Positions 17,477 to 26,032 of a stretch of 64,000 bases of DNA are shown piece by piece (position 1 is the stretch's first letter; the number at the start of each line of letters is the position of its first letter). The position numbers and the translations under genes were made by a program. The DNA lies in assembly GCF_947495325.1 (NCBI RefSeq), contig NZ_CANLYK010000002.1, forward strand, positions 62,001-126,000, read 5' to 3'. The stretch is from an uncultured Allomuricauda sp. Its GTDB lineage: Bacteria > Bacteroidota > Bacteroidia > Flavobacteriales > Flavobacteriaceae. Under the pieces are notes generated by a model. The model had not been told where the DNA came from. It did no database searches and saw only the letters and a list, made by a program, of their open reading frames with translations.

Positions 17477-18193
17477 ATGGTCAAGAAACCAAAAACTTAC
17501 TTCAATTGGAGCTCAGGAAAAGATTCCGCCTTGGCGCTGTATTACCTATTGCAACAAAACAAATTTACTGTAAACCGATTGTTGACCACCGTCAATGCCC
17601 ATTACAATCGGGTTTCCATGCATGGCCTACACAGGAAGGTGCTGGAGGCACAGGTCAAATCCATTGGAATCCCCTTGGACATTATCGAAGTTCCGGAGAA
17701 TCCGTCCATGGAAGACTACAATAATTTAATGGGAGCCAAAATGGAGCAATTAAAATCTGAAGGGTACACGCACGCCGCCTTTGGTGATATTTTTCTGGAA
17801 GACCTAAAGGTCTACAGGGAACAAATGCTTGCCTCGGTGGGTATTGAAACCATTTTTCCTATTTGGAAAAGGGACACTAGAAAACTACTTGAGGAGTTCT
17901 TTCATTTGGGGTTTAGGGCTGTAATCGTTTGTATCAACAATTCAAAACTGGATGCTTCTTTTTTGGGACAGGAACTATCGCCAGAACTACTAAACCAATT
18001 CCCAAAAGATGTAGATCCTTGCGGTGAAAATGGTGAATTCCATACCTTCTGTTTTGATGGGCCTATTTTTACGAATCCCATTGCCTTCACTTTGGGAGAA
18101 AAAGTCTATAAAACGTATGATAACCCTTCGGACAAAGAAAATTCAATCCGTTTTGGGTTTTGTGATATCATACTTAAAACCGCTTCTTCCTAA
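17477..18193 (+). CDS. Dph6-like (DUF71) ATP-pyrophosphatase family protein
   Basis: A 238-residue protein of the adenine-nucleotide alpha-hydrolase fold. The PP-loop is WSSGKDSALAL (residues ~11-21), and YTHAAFGDIFLEDLKVYRE is the typical DUF71 segment. In archaea and eukaryotes Dph6 amidates diphthine on EF2. Bacteria lack diphthamide, so the substrate here must be different; cobalamin-related amidation has been proposed for some bacterial relatives. Its last 20 bp overlap the convergent DUF3352-like gene. Confidence 0.75.
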   Translation: MVKKPKTYFNWSSGKDSALALYYLLQQNKFTVNRLLTTVNAHYNRVSMHGLHRKVLEAQVKSIGIPLDIIEVPENPSMEDYNNLMGAKMEQLKSEGYTHAAFGDIFLEDLKVYREQMLASVGIETIFPIWKRDTRKLLEEFFHLGFRAVIVCINNSKLDASFLGQELSPELLNQFPKDVDPCGENGEFHTFCFDGPIFTNPIAFTLGEKVYKTYDNPSDKENSIRFGFCDIILKTASS

Positions 18194-20153
18194 TCAATTT
18201 CCCATCACTGCCAAAATAACGCCAGGTACCCACTTGTTCATCTTTGCGAAAGCGTCCAGTGATTTTTTCAGCTCCATTTGTATAGTATTCGGTATAACTG
18301 CCATGTTTGAGTCCATCCTTTAGTTCCACTTCAAAACGTATAACACCAGAACTGTATTTTTTGGCGAAAGACTTAGCGTTTAAATCTGTTGGATAGATAG
18401 GTCTCAGATTAAAAACGGCATCTGGATCGCTATTGGCATTTGAAGTTTGCTTTTTGATATTTTGAAGCTGCTTCTCTTGAAATTGAGTGCTTTTCTTTAC
18501 ATCTTCTACATCTTGATAGCTGACCACCAATCGACTTTCAAACAGATTTTCCTCTGGGGTCAACTGTAGCCCAATTTGGGGAAAGCAAATGATAAAGTCC
18601 TTATTTTTCCTTAGTTGAATCTTCGTACTTCCATCCGCCAAGGCATACAAATTATCGTACAAAACTGGAATGTTACTATAGGCAAACAGACTGCTCTCTC
18701 GTTCAAATCTTTTATCAAAATCTACAAAATCTCTGGAAGTGGACAGTGTTTCCTTGGCAACAAAATCATCGATGATACTTTTTAGCGTATTGGGATTATT
18801 ACTGAAGATTACATAATCATCAATCAAGGTGAAATAGGGTTTATCAAATTTCTCAAAGCGTTTGCCCAAGAGTATTTTAAAGAAGCCTTTTATGGAAAGG
18901 AAATTGATTTCATGGTCTTTGTACATGACAGCCTTGAACTTTACCGGGGTTTTCTTTTTGATTTGTTTAAGGAGAAACTCCAAATGGGTTTTGGCTTCGT
19001 CAATGTCCGTTGTGTTTAATACCAGGGCCAAATCATTTTTCCCTTTTGAAATTTCAGATTTGATTTGAAGCAGTGCAATTTCATCCCCGATCCAGTTTAC
19101 AAAGTTTTCCTTAACATCAATCTTCAGAAATTGCTCCACTTTTTCAATTCCAGCCTTATAACTTTCAAAATCTTCAGAGTTACTGGACTCCTGCACCAAT
19201 TCAAAATTCTCGTAAAACTCAGCAAAACTGTCAAACCCATAGCTTACATACAGTGCTGTACGCTTGGGTGCAATTTTTGGAATTGTTCGTTTGGCAGTTC
19301 CCGATTTTTGTAGGGCTTCCAGGTAATTTTCGTTTTCAAAACTGATATTGGTAAAACCGTTGGCCGTAATGGTGCTGTTTTTGTCCAAATCGAAACTAAA
19401 ACCGGAGAACAAAAAGTTTTGGCTCACATTGTTCATCCAATCCGTAGGTTTATCTGAAAACCGTTTGTAGTAATCATCTAAAAAATTATACTGCAGATAC
19501 AGCCGAAACAAATCTTCATAACCTACTTTTTGGTTGACCTCAATAAAATTAAGATCGCGCCCCAAGACCGGTTCTTTGTATTGGTCAATAGAAGCTTCAA
19601 CCAAAGTATGGGTATAGGAGGCCACCAATTGGTTTTTGACAAACGAAAGATACATGGTCTCTTTGTTCTTATGGTCGTAAACCTCTATAATTTCATGGTT
19701 GTGGTAGCTGCGCTTGCTCAACGTATAATTTTCATTGAGCAAGGTATTTAGATAGGTCTTTAAAAGGTTGAGCTTCGCGATGCGTTTTAGGTCCAGTACG
19801 TAAAAGATGCCATAATCTTTTGGGGTCACCATATGAATGGAAATAAACAACGAACGTCCATCAAAAAACTCGAACAACTTATGGTTGTTGTTGAAAATGG
19901 TATCAAACTTTTGAATGTTCTCTGTTAGTTCCGCGAAGTAGCCATTTTTATTCAAATGGCTCCACGCATTGCTCTTGCTGATTTTCTTCCAACTTTCAAT
20001 GGGTTTTTCAGATTCAATGACAAAGACAGCATCTTTTGGAATCAGATAAATGGATTGCAAATTGGTCTTGGGTGATAAAACCAATATATAAAGGAGGTAA
20101 CCTATATAAATAAGGAATAGGGCCAACAGGCCAAAAAGAAATCTTTTTTTCAT
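18174..20153 (-). CDS. DUF3352-like membrane-anchored protein with C-terminal MORN/YwqK-type repeats
   Basis: A 659-residue protein with one N-terminal membrane helix (about residues 5-28) and a large presumably periplasmic part. The body repeats a FxxIxxxxxxxxVIESEKPIESW-type lipocalin-like pattern seen in DUF3352 proteins. The end (SYTEYYTNGAEKITGRF, then GTWRYFGSDGKL) shows two MORN/YwqK-like repeats. There is no catalytic signature, and the function is unknown. It is followed in the same direction by nothing but the convergent Dph6-like gene, which it overlaps by 20 bp. Confidence 0.65.
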   Translation of the reverse strand: MKKRFLFGLLALFLIYIGYLLYILVLSPKTNLQSIYLIPKDAVFVIESEKPIESWKKISKSNAWSHLNKNGYFAELTENIQKFDTIFNNNHKLFEFFDGRSLFISIHMVTPKDYGIFYVLDLKRIAKLNLLKTYLNTLLNENYTLSKRSYHNHEIIEVYDHKNKETMYLSFVKNQLVASYTHTLVEASIDQYKEPVLGRDLNFIEVNQKVGYEDLFRLYLQYNFLDDYYKRFSDKPTDWMNNVSQNFLFSGFSFDLDKNSTITANGFTNISFENENYLEALQKSGTAKRTIPKIAPKRTALYVSYGFDSFAEFYENFELVQESSNSEDFESYKAGIEKVEQFLKIDVKENFVNWIGDEIALLQIKSEISKGKNDLALVLNTTDIDEAKTHLEFLLKQIKKKTPVKFKAVMYKDHEINFLSIKGFFKILLGKRFEKFDKPYFTLIDDYVIFSNNPNTLKSIIDDFVAKETLSTSRDFVDFDKRFERESSLFAYSNIPVLYDNLYALADGSTKIQLRKNKDFIICFPQIGLQLTPEENLFESRLVVSYQDVEDVKKSTQFQEKQLQNIKKQTSNANSDPDAVFNLRPIYPTDLNAKSFAKKYSSGVIRFEVELKDGLKHGSYTEYYTNGAEKITGRFRKDEQVGTWRYFGSDGKLIRKKRF

Positions 20154-20215
20154 CAGCGGTTAAGAAGTCTCTGTCTTAACAACGAAAAAACGACCTTTTT
20201 AGTTTATAGTGAATA

Positions 20216-20875
20216 TTATAACATTTTTAAATCCTTTATGGTCTTAAAGGCCACGTCAACCTGTTCCTCATTCACCAAAATGGTAAACTCATTGGTTGTG
20301 GATATTACCTCGTACAATACAATCCCCTCCCATGCCAATCGCTGAAAGATAAAATAGTAAATCCCTGGTACGGAAACATTTTCTGCCGGTAACTTAACCG
20401 TAATTGAGGATAGGTTTTCAGCTTTTTGGGTACAGCGTTCATGTTTAAAGTATTTTTCCACAACCCCATCCATAAGATTGCTGATCACAATATTGATTTC
20501 GTTCACCCCTCGCGAAGAAGTATAAAACACATCTTGATTGGCATTTACTTCCTCCAAGAGCCTTGCTTGTTGTTGCAGAATGGAATCAGAGGCCAAAAAA
20601 GTATAATCTGTTAAGGAAGAACGAACGGTAATCTCCCCAATATTCTTTAGAACTTTTACAATTCTATGCGTGGCTCGGAATTCTAAATCGTCCGAAAGTC
20701 TTTTAAGAGCCATGACAATTGCCCCATCCTTGACATCTTTGCCAAGTGCATCGGAAATTTCAGGTTTTATTTGGCGGGACAGTGAGGTAAGGTTTATAAT
20801 GCCCTGTGCCAAGGCACTCTGTAAAAATGGTTTTTTTTTGATGTAGTGTTCAACTACAGCCGATATTGTTTTCAT
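20216..20875 (-). CDS. Conserved hypothetical protein with C-terminal ACT-like domain
   Basis: A 219-residue soluble protein. The N-terminal part is helical (VVEHYIKKKPFLQSALAQGI, resembling a small DNA-binding or regulatory helix bundle). The part from about residue 140 has the beta-alpha-beta pattern of an ACT domain (LSSITVKLPAENVSVPGIYY and a later TNEFTILVNEEQVDVAFKTI), as in aspartate kinases. A small-molecule-binding regulatory role is inference. It sits 52 bp from the YraN gene on the same strand. Confidence 0.6.
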   Translation of the reverse strand: MKTISAVVEHYIKKKPFLQSALAQGIINLTSLSRQIKPEISDALGKDVKDGAIVMALKRLSDDLEFRATHRIVKVLKNIGEITVRSSLTDYTFLASDSILQQQARLLEEVNANQDVFYTSSRGVNEINIVISNLMDGVVEKYFKHERCTQKAENLSSITVKLPAENVSVPGIYYFIFQRLAWEGIVLYEVISTTNEFTILVNEEQVDVAFKTIKDLKML

Positions 20876-20927
20876 TGGTGATTGATTTTGAGCAAAAATA
20901 ACATATTGTTACAAAACAAACAAATGG

Positions 20928-21287
20928 TTAAAAATAATAAAAAGCATCTTTTAGATGCTCAACGGACAATTTTTTCCCCCTCTTTATCACGGTTATAATA
21001 TCAAAACGTACTTCCACATCCAGATCATTCTCTACTACATATTGATCAGCTGCCGTTACCAAAAGCTTAATCTTTTTTTGGTTGATTACATCCGAAACAT
21101 CTTCAAGAAACCTATTATTTCTGGACTTTACCTCAACTATTGCCAATATTCCTTCTTTTCTTGCAATGATATCTACTTCGGCCTTTAAATAGCGATAATT
21201 CCGAGCACAAATCTTATATCCATCCGTAAGTAAAAAATCGGTTGCCATTTGCTCTCCAAGCTTTCCAAATTCATTATGATTTCCCAT
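20928..21287 (-). CDS. yraN: YraN/UPF0102 family endonuclease-fold protein
   Basis: A 119-residue protein with the UPF0102 signature: an N-terminal GKLGEQMATDFL helix, the RNYRYLKAEVDIIA strand (Asp), and AIVEVKSRNNR, which supplies the E-x-K of a restriction-endonuclease-like core. The biological role of YraN is not settled; a Holliday-junction-resolvase-like fold is the usual reading. It precedes the ACT-like gene on the minus strand and diverges from the DUF1800 gene. Confidence 0.85.
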   Translation of the reverse strand: MGNHNEFGKLGEQMATDFLLTDGYKICARNYRYLKAEVDIIARKEGILAIVEVKSRNNRFLEDVSDVINQKKIKLLVTAADQYVVENDLDVEVRFDIITVIKRGKKLSVEHLKDAFYYF

Positions 21288-21456
21288 AGATCTTGAAAAA
21301 TATTAAAAAATACGTGCAGTTCATCGAAAAATTTGGCAGTTCAAAGTGAAAACTGCGTTAAGATTGTAATTTGTTGGCTGAATTGAACCACACCCAACGT
21401 TAACTAAACATATAGTTGCCCCAAAACTATGGACCTAATTAACGCCAGACATTGCT

Positions 21457-22950
21457 ATGGAGTACTTCATTAATTGTAATACCTCAACTTTGGCACCGTA
21501 TACTGATCCCCTGGATGAGCTACGTGCTGCCCATTTGTACCGGAGACTTGGTTTTAGTGCCTCGGTACAGACTATTAATGCCGCTGTTGGACAAACAGCT
21601 GGAGCCCTTGTGGACAATTTAGTAGATCAAGCGCTTGCCTTACCTCCAATTCCTGCTCCAGAATGGGCAGATTGGACCAATGCAAATTATCCAGAAGATG
21701 ACGAATTAGCTCGTACGTTAAGAAATACGCAACGGAATGAATTCAGAATTGCTTACGGTAATGAAATCTTGAACAACGAACTAAGGGATCGAATGAGTTT
21801 CTTTTGGAGCAACCATTTTGTCACCGAACTAGACGTTTATGATTGTAATTCCTTTTTATACTACTACATAAATTGTCTGCAACGAAATGCCCTTGGCAAC
21901 TTCAAGACTTTTGTAAGTGAAATTGGATTGACCAGTGCTATGCTATATTATTTGGATGGTGTACGTAATAGGGGTAATAATCCAAATGAGAACTATGCCC
22001 GTGAACTTTATGAACTGTTCACCTTAGGTGAAGGCAATGGGTACACGGAAGAAGATATCATAGAAACCTCTAAATCATTGTCAGGTTATACAGAGCGCGG
22101 CGAAGAAGGCTGTACCCAGGTAACTTTTAATCCCGAAGATTTTAACACAGACAACAAGACCATTCTTGGACAGACTGGAAATTGGGGATATGACGATACT
22201 ATCGATATTCTGTTTAATGAAAGGGCCAACGAAATAGCTTGGTTCATCTGTCAAAAATTGTACACTTTCTTTGTACATCCTGATGCTAATGACGATGATG
22301 GAAACGCCCAAACCATAATCAATGGCTTGGCTGCTACTTTCACTGCTAATAATTTTGAGATTGCTCCTGTATTGAGACAACTATTTAAGAGTCAGCACTT
22401 TTTTGACGAAGATGCCATAGGAGTGATTATAAAAAGTCCATTTGACCTTTATATGGGTTTTCTAAAAGAAACAGGCTTCACCTATGATGACTCCACTGTG
22501 CTCCGATATATAAATGATGCCGCGCTACTTGGACAGGAGCTTTTTGACCCTTTTGATGTGGCTGGTTGGCAGCGAGATAGACAGTGGATCAATTCCAATC
22601 TTATGATAGGGCGCTGGTTGACTTTAGAAGATTACTTGAGCCAATTATATACAGCTGACCCGGAGCAATTTAGAGATTTTGGATTAGCGGTAACAGGAAA
22701 TGATGGTTTGACCAGCAATAACCCCGACATTATTGCGAGGCCAATAATAGATAAGATTTTGCCAAAAGGTCTGCTTACAGACAGTGATTATGAAAAAGCG
22801 CTAGTAGCTTTTCGAAGTGATGTAGATGAAACCTATTATGAAGGTGGGGCTACTCCCGATTGGACATTGTCCACATGGCCTGTTGCACCTGCACAAGTTT
22901 ATCTTTTATTAAGACATCTTTCTAGAGAACCTGAATTTCAACTTAAATAA
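21457..22950 (+). CDS. DUF1800 family protein
   Basis: A 497-residue protein with the DUF1800 hallmarks: RAAHLYRRLGFSAS near the start, LRDRMSFFWSNHFVTE, then NPNENYARELYELFTLGEGN, TEEDIIETSKSLSGY and the late FDVAGWQRDRQWINS. No signal peptide is apparent from this start. Genes of this family are almost always followed by a DUF1501 gene, as here (11 bp gap). The function is unknown; the pair is common in marine Bacteroidota and Planctomycetes and is thought to act in the envelope. Confidence 0.85.
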   Translation: MEYFINCNTSTLAPYTDPLDELRAAHLYRRLGFSASVQTINAAVGQTAGALVDNLVDQALALPPIPAPEWADWTNANYPEDDELARTLRNTQRNEFRIAYGNEILNNELRDRMSFFWSNHFVTELDVYDCNSFLYYYINCLQRNALGNFKTFVSEIGLTSAMLYYLDGVRNRGNNPNENYARELYELFTLGEGNGYTEEDIIETSKSLSGYTERGEEGCTQVTFNPEDFNTDNKTILGQTGNWGYDDTIDILFNERANEIAWFICQKLYTFFVHPDANDDDGNAQTIINGLAATFTANNFEIAPVLRQLFKSQHFFDEDAIGVIIKSPFDLYMGFLKETGFTYDDSTVLRYINDAALLGQELFDPFDVAGWQRDRQWINSNLMIGRWLTLEDYLSQLYTADPEQFRDFGLAVTGNDGLTSNNPDIIARPIIDKILPKGLLTDSDYEKALVAFRSDVDETYYEGGATPDWTLSTWPVAPAQVYLLLRHLSREPEFQLK

Positions 22951-22961
22951 CCCCTACTACT

Positions 22962-24674
22962 ATGTGCGATACTCATCATACCCACGATACATCACCCCAT
23001 AAAGGCCTAGAACATGAAGGTCATGATTTAGAACATAAAACATGGAGCCGTCGTTCCTTTATCCAAGCATTGGGTATTGCTGGATCGGGCTCAATGCTCT
23101 TGGGAAGCAGCATGGTCTCAGCATCTGCTCCCTCACCTTTGACTTCTGCAATTGCAGCAGCTGAAACAGATAATATTCTTATCTTAATACGATTGTCTGG
23201 AGGTAACGACGGACTAAGTACGGTAATCCCAATTCAGCAATACGATACCTATGCCAACGCAAGACCAAACATTTATATCCCAGAAAGTAAGGTTTTAAAA
23301 CTTACGGACGATTTTGGAATTCCAACCTATATGGGTTCTTTAGAACCAATGTGGGGAGAAGGACAGTTTAAAGCTGTACATGGAGTTGGTTATGAAGGCC
23401 AAAGTCTATCCCATTTTACAGGATCAGACATTTTTGCAAACACCGACTTGGAAACAACTGGTTTCTCTGGCCTCAACACAGGTTGGATGGGTAGGCATTT
23501 TGAAAACATCTATCCTGATTATCTAATTACCCCCCCTGCATCTCCAGCTGCCATTCAAATTGGTAACCTATCCAATCTCGTTTTCCAAGGTGAGGAAACT
23601 AATTACGCCTTTGTGACCAATAATATTGATCAATTGGAGGAAATTGCACAGACCGGTTTCTTCTACGACATAGAAAATGCGCCATTTGACAACTGTATGT
23701 ACGGCGATCAGCTTAAATTTTTAAGAGGTGTTGCAAACACTACTTATGAATATGCAGGTCTTATCCATGAGGCCTATGAGCGTGGACAGAACCAGGTGGA
23801 ATACCAAGACAATGGATTTGCACGACAATTGGCATTATTGGCCCGTTTGATAAAAGGAAACTTGGGTACCAAGGTATATATGATTTCATTGGGTGGATTT
23901 GATACTCATGGTAACCAACCTCTGGCTCATGAACGATTGATGTCCAACCTGTCCATTGCGCTTAATAATTTCTATGAGGATGTTGCCTTTACCGAGCAGG
24001 ATGATAAGGTACTCAGTATGACTTTCTCCGAGTTTGGGCGAAGAATTTACGAAAACGGTTCAACCGGAACCGATCATGGTAAAGCGGCCCCAACCCTTTT
24101 CTTTGGTTCTGGTTTAAGTGGGAGCGCATTTGTTGGTGACCACCCAGATTTAAATAGTCCCAACAATAGAGGTAACCTTGAGTATACTATGGACTTCAGA
24201 AACCTGTATGGTACTGTGTTGGCCGAATGGCTGTGCGTTCCAAGAGCAGATGTTGAAGCGCATTTATTGGGCTATCAGTACCAAGCCATAGATCTTGGTT
24301 TCAACTGCAGTGGTGAAGACTTTGACGATATAGCCATGGACAATGATCCTCCAACATTGCCGGACACTCCTCCAAGTGACAGCGATGACCCAACAGATCC
24401 AGAAATATTGAATACCGTTGTACATACGCCCTATTATCCTACAGAGAATGCACCTCATATCCATCTAGAGATGCCTTTCGCTGCCCATGTTGATATTCAA
24501 CTCTACAACATCTTAGGTCAAAATGTAGGAACTGTATTCAATGAAATGATGTTGGAAGGTTCTACCGAGATAAACATCAGGGAACAAATGAGGGATACCT
24601 TGTCCACTGGAAAATATATTTATAGAATTCAGGTTGGAGAAGAGAAAATGAGCAAATCTGTAATGATTATGTAA
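22962..24674 (+). CDS. DUF1501 protein with Tat signal and T9SS C-terminal sorting domain
   Basis: A 570-residue secreted protein. A twin-arginine motif (WSRRSFIQALG, residues ~27-37) precedes a Gly/Ser/Ala hydrophobic stretch, and the ~26 residues before it are unusually His-rich. The body has DUF1501/sulfatase-like fold features (ILIRLSGGNDGLSTVIP, SHFTGSDIF, SLGGFDTHGN, TFSEFGRRIYENGS, GTDHGKAAPTLFFG). After a Pro/Asp-rich linker (~residues 450-490) the last ~80 residues form a Por/T9SS type-A sorting domain (VDIQLYNILGQNV, then LSTGKYIYRIQ). It is likely exported and attached to the cell surface with its DUF1800 partner. Confidence 0.85.
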   Translation: MCDTHHTHDTSPHKGLEHEGHDLEHKTWSRRSFIQALGIAGSGSMLLGSSMVSASAPSPLTSAIAAAETDNILILIRLSGGNDGLSTVIPIQQYDTYANARPNIYIPESKVLKLTDDFGIPTYMGSLEPMWGEGQFKAVHGVGYEGQSLSHFTGSDIFANTDLETTGFSGLNTGWMGRHFENIYPDYLITPPASPAAIQIGNLSNLVFQGEETNYAFVTNNIDQLEEIAQTGFFYDIENAPFDNCMYGDQLKFLRGVANTTYEYAGLIHEAYERGQNQVEYQDNGFARQLALLARLIKGNLGTKVYMISLGGFDTHGNQPLAHERLMSNLSIALNNFYEDVAFTEQDDKVLSMTFSEFGRRIYENGSTGTDHGKAAPTLFFGSGLSGSAFVGDHPDLNSPNNRGNLEYTMDFRNLYGTVLAEWLCVPRADVEAHLLGYQYQAIDLGFNCSGEDFDDIAMDNDPPTLPDTPPSDSDDPTDPEILNTVVHTPYYPTENAPHIHLEMPFAAHVDIQLYNILGQNVGTVFNEMMLEGSTEINIREQMRDTLSTGKYIYRIQVGEEKMSKSVMIM

Positions 24675-24760
24675 ACTTAACTAAGGTATACATTCCAGAA
24701 TCCTCCGATGATGCAACTCCCAACCCCAATTATGGACTGCATTATTCGGAGGTTTCCTTT

Positions 24761-24925
24761 TTAGGTCAACTTAGATTTGTCTTTGTCTGTTTTAAAATTG
24801 AGCGCTTTTTTTACTTCACTGTTTTTATCCTTATAGACTCGGGTTACTTCGTTTTTCTGTTCTTCTGTTAGGGTTTGCTTCATTTTTCCAAGCTTATCAA
24901 ATTTTTTTGGATTTCCTGAACTCAT
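24761..24925 (-). CDS. Small conserved-looking basic protein (54 aa)
   Basis: ATG at 24925 opens 54 codons ending in TAA (24763-24761). The product is Lys-rich (MSSGNPKKFDKLGKMKQTL, then EEQKNEVTRVYKDKNSEVKK), has no hydrophobic segment and would be highly helical and charged. It occupies most of the gap between the DUF1501 and GH16 genes. Coding use is supported by frame integrity and biased codons only, so it is a candidate rather than a proven gene. Confidence 0.5.
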   Translation of the reverse strand: MSSGNPKKFDKLGKMKQTLTEEQKNEVTRVYKDKNSEVKKALNFKTDKDKSKLT

Positions 24926-25081
24926 GTCTAATATTTTGTAGTTAAATTCCTATAATAATAACTGTTTTGCCATTAACTTATTTTATCAAAGTAGTTCTTG
25001 CCAGTATCAGATTTCAAATAAGTATATTGAAAAGTATTTGTTGCAGATAATACTTGCAACTTAAAATTCTAATCCAACAAA

Positions 25082-25954
25082 ATGAAACAAGCACTAACTT
25101 ATATAGCTATTGCCATTGTCTTGATATTTCTTTCAAGTTCCTTTTTCAAATCCACTTCCTCTGATACTAAAACGCTTCCTAAAATCACAAGAAGCATTCA
25201 GGATTCCAAATTCAATACATTGGTTTGGTCAGATGAGTTTGATGGCGAAGGAGCAATTAATCCTGAAAAATGGTTCCGCCAAACACAACTTCCACCTGGA
25301 GGCAGTTGGTGGGGAGGTTTGGTACAACATTATACAAATCGCAATGATAATTCTTATGTAAAGGATGGTTTCCTAAACCTTGTAGCCAAAAAGGAAGAAT
25401 ATGAGAATCAGGGAGAGATTAAACAGTACACATCAGCCAGGCTTAATTCCAAATTTGCCTTTACCTATGGGAAAGTTGAAGTTAGGGCCAAAATGCCAGA
25501 AGGAATAGGGACATGGCCTGCCATTTGGATGCTGAACACAAATATTAACGAAGATGGCGCCTATTGGGATAATGAAGGTTTTGGAACCATGAAATGGCCA
25601 TATTGTGGGGAGATAGATATCCTTGAGCATTGGGGAAAGAATCAGGACTACGTGTCAAGTGCAGTGCATAATGGATCAAGTTATGGTGACAAGGTGAAAA
25701 ATCTTGGTGGCCAAACCATTAAAAACGCTTCAACTGAATTTCACATTTATACTCTGGAATGGACCAGTGAGAAAATGATTTTTAGTATTGATGGAATTGC
25801 ACATTTTACATACAATCCATCCATAAAAAATACGGAAACTTGGCCCTATGATACTGACTATTATTTAATATTAAATATAGCGGTAGAGCCTGAAATTGAC
25901 CAAAACTTTATTGAAAGTCCAATGGTGGTTGATTACATACGAATATTTCAATAA
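25082..25954 (+). CDS. Glycoside hydrolase family 16 (beta-1,3-glucanase/laminarinase-like)
   Basis: A 290-residue enzyme with an N-terminal hydrophobic anchor or signal peptide (residues 5-23). The GH16 jelly roll follows: LVWSDEFDG, then FTYGKVEVRAKMPEGIGTWP, and the catalytic EIDILEH motif near residue 177 (nucleophile Glu, helper Asp, acid/base Glu), with VHNGSSYGD after it. The loop set resembles laminarinases that cut beta-1,3-glucan storage polysaccharide of algae; exact specificity needs assay. It acts outside the inner membrane. No SusC/D pair is nearby, so it is not part of a visible polysaccharide utilisation locus. Confidence 0.88.
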   Translation: MKQALTYIAIAIVLIFLSSSFFKSTSSDTKTLPKITRSIQDSKFNTLVWSDEFDGEGAINPEKWFRQTQLPPGGSWWGGLVQHYTNRNDNSYVKDGFLNLVAKKEEYENQGEIKQYTSARLNSKFAFTYGKVEVRAKMPEGIGTWPAIWMLNTNINEDGAYWDNEGFGTMKWPYCGEIDILEHWGKNQDYVSSAVHNGSSYGDKVKNLGGQTIKNASTEFHIYTLEWTSEKMIFSIDGIAHFTYNPSIKNTETWPYDTDYYLILNIAVEPEIDQNFIESPMVVDYIRIFQ

Positions 25955-26003
25955 ATCAACCTGAAGTTCATCTAAAGAGTAAAATCACTAGTGTTAAATT
26001 CTG

Positions 26004-26011
26004 TATTTTTG
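26004..26011 (+). promoter_or_regulatory. metG -7 promoter element
   Basis: TATTTTTG fits the Bacteroidota -7 consensus TAnnTTTG and lies 21 bp before the metG ATG. No clear -33 TTG is seen at standard spacing. Confidence 0.4.
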
Positions 26012-26032
26012 AGGCTTACTAAAATTTAGTTG

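Noticed and set aside
25040-25060. GTTGCA-N9-TGCAAC inverted repeat before the GH16 gene, similar to the Zur half-sites
   Set aside because: The half-sites are in the opposite order (GTTGCA first) and spaced differently from the palindrome at 56831-56855, and GH16 is not a zinc gene; treated as chance.
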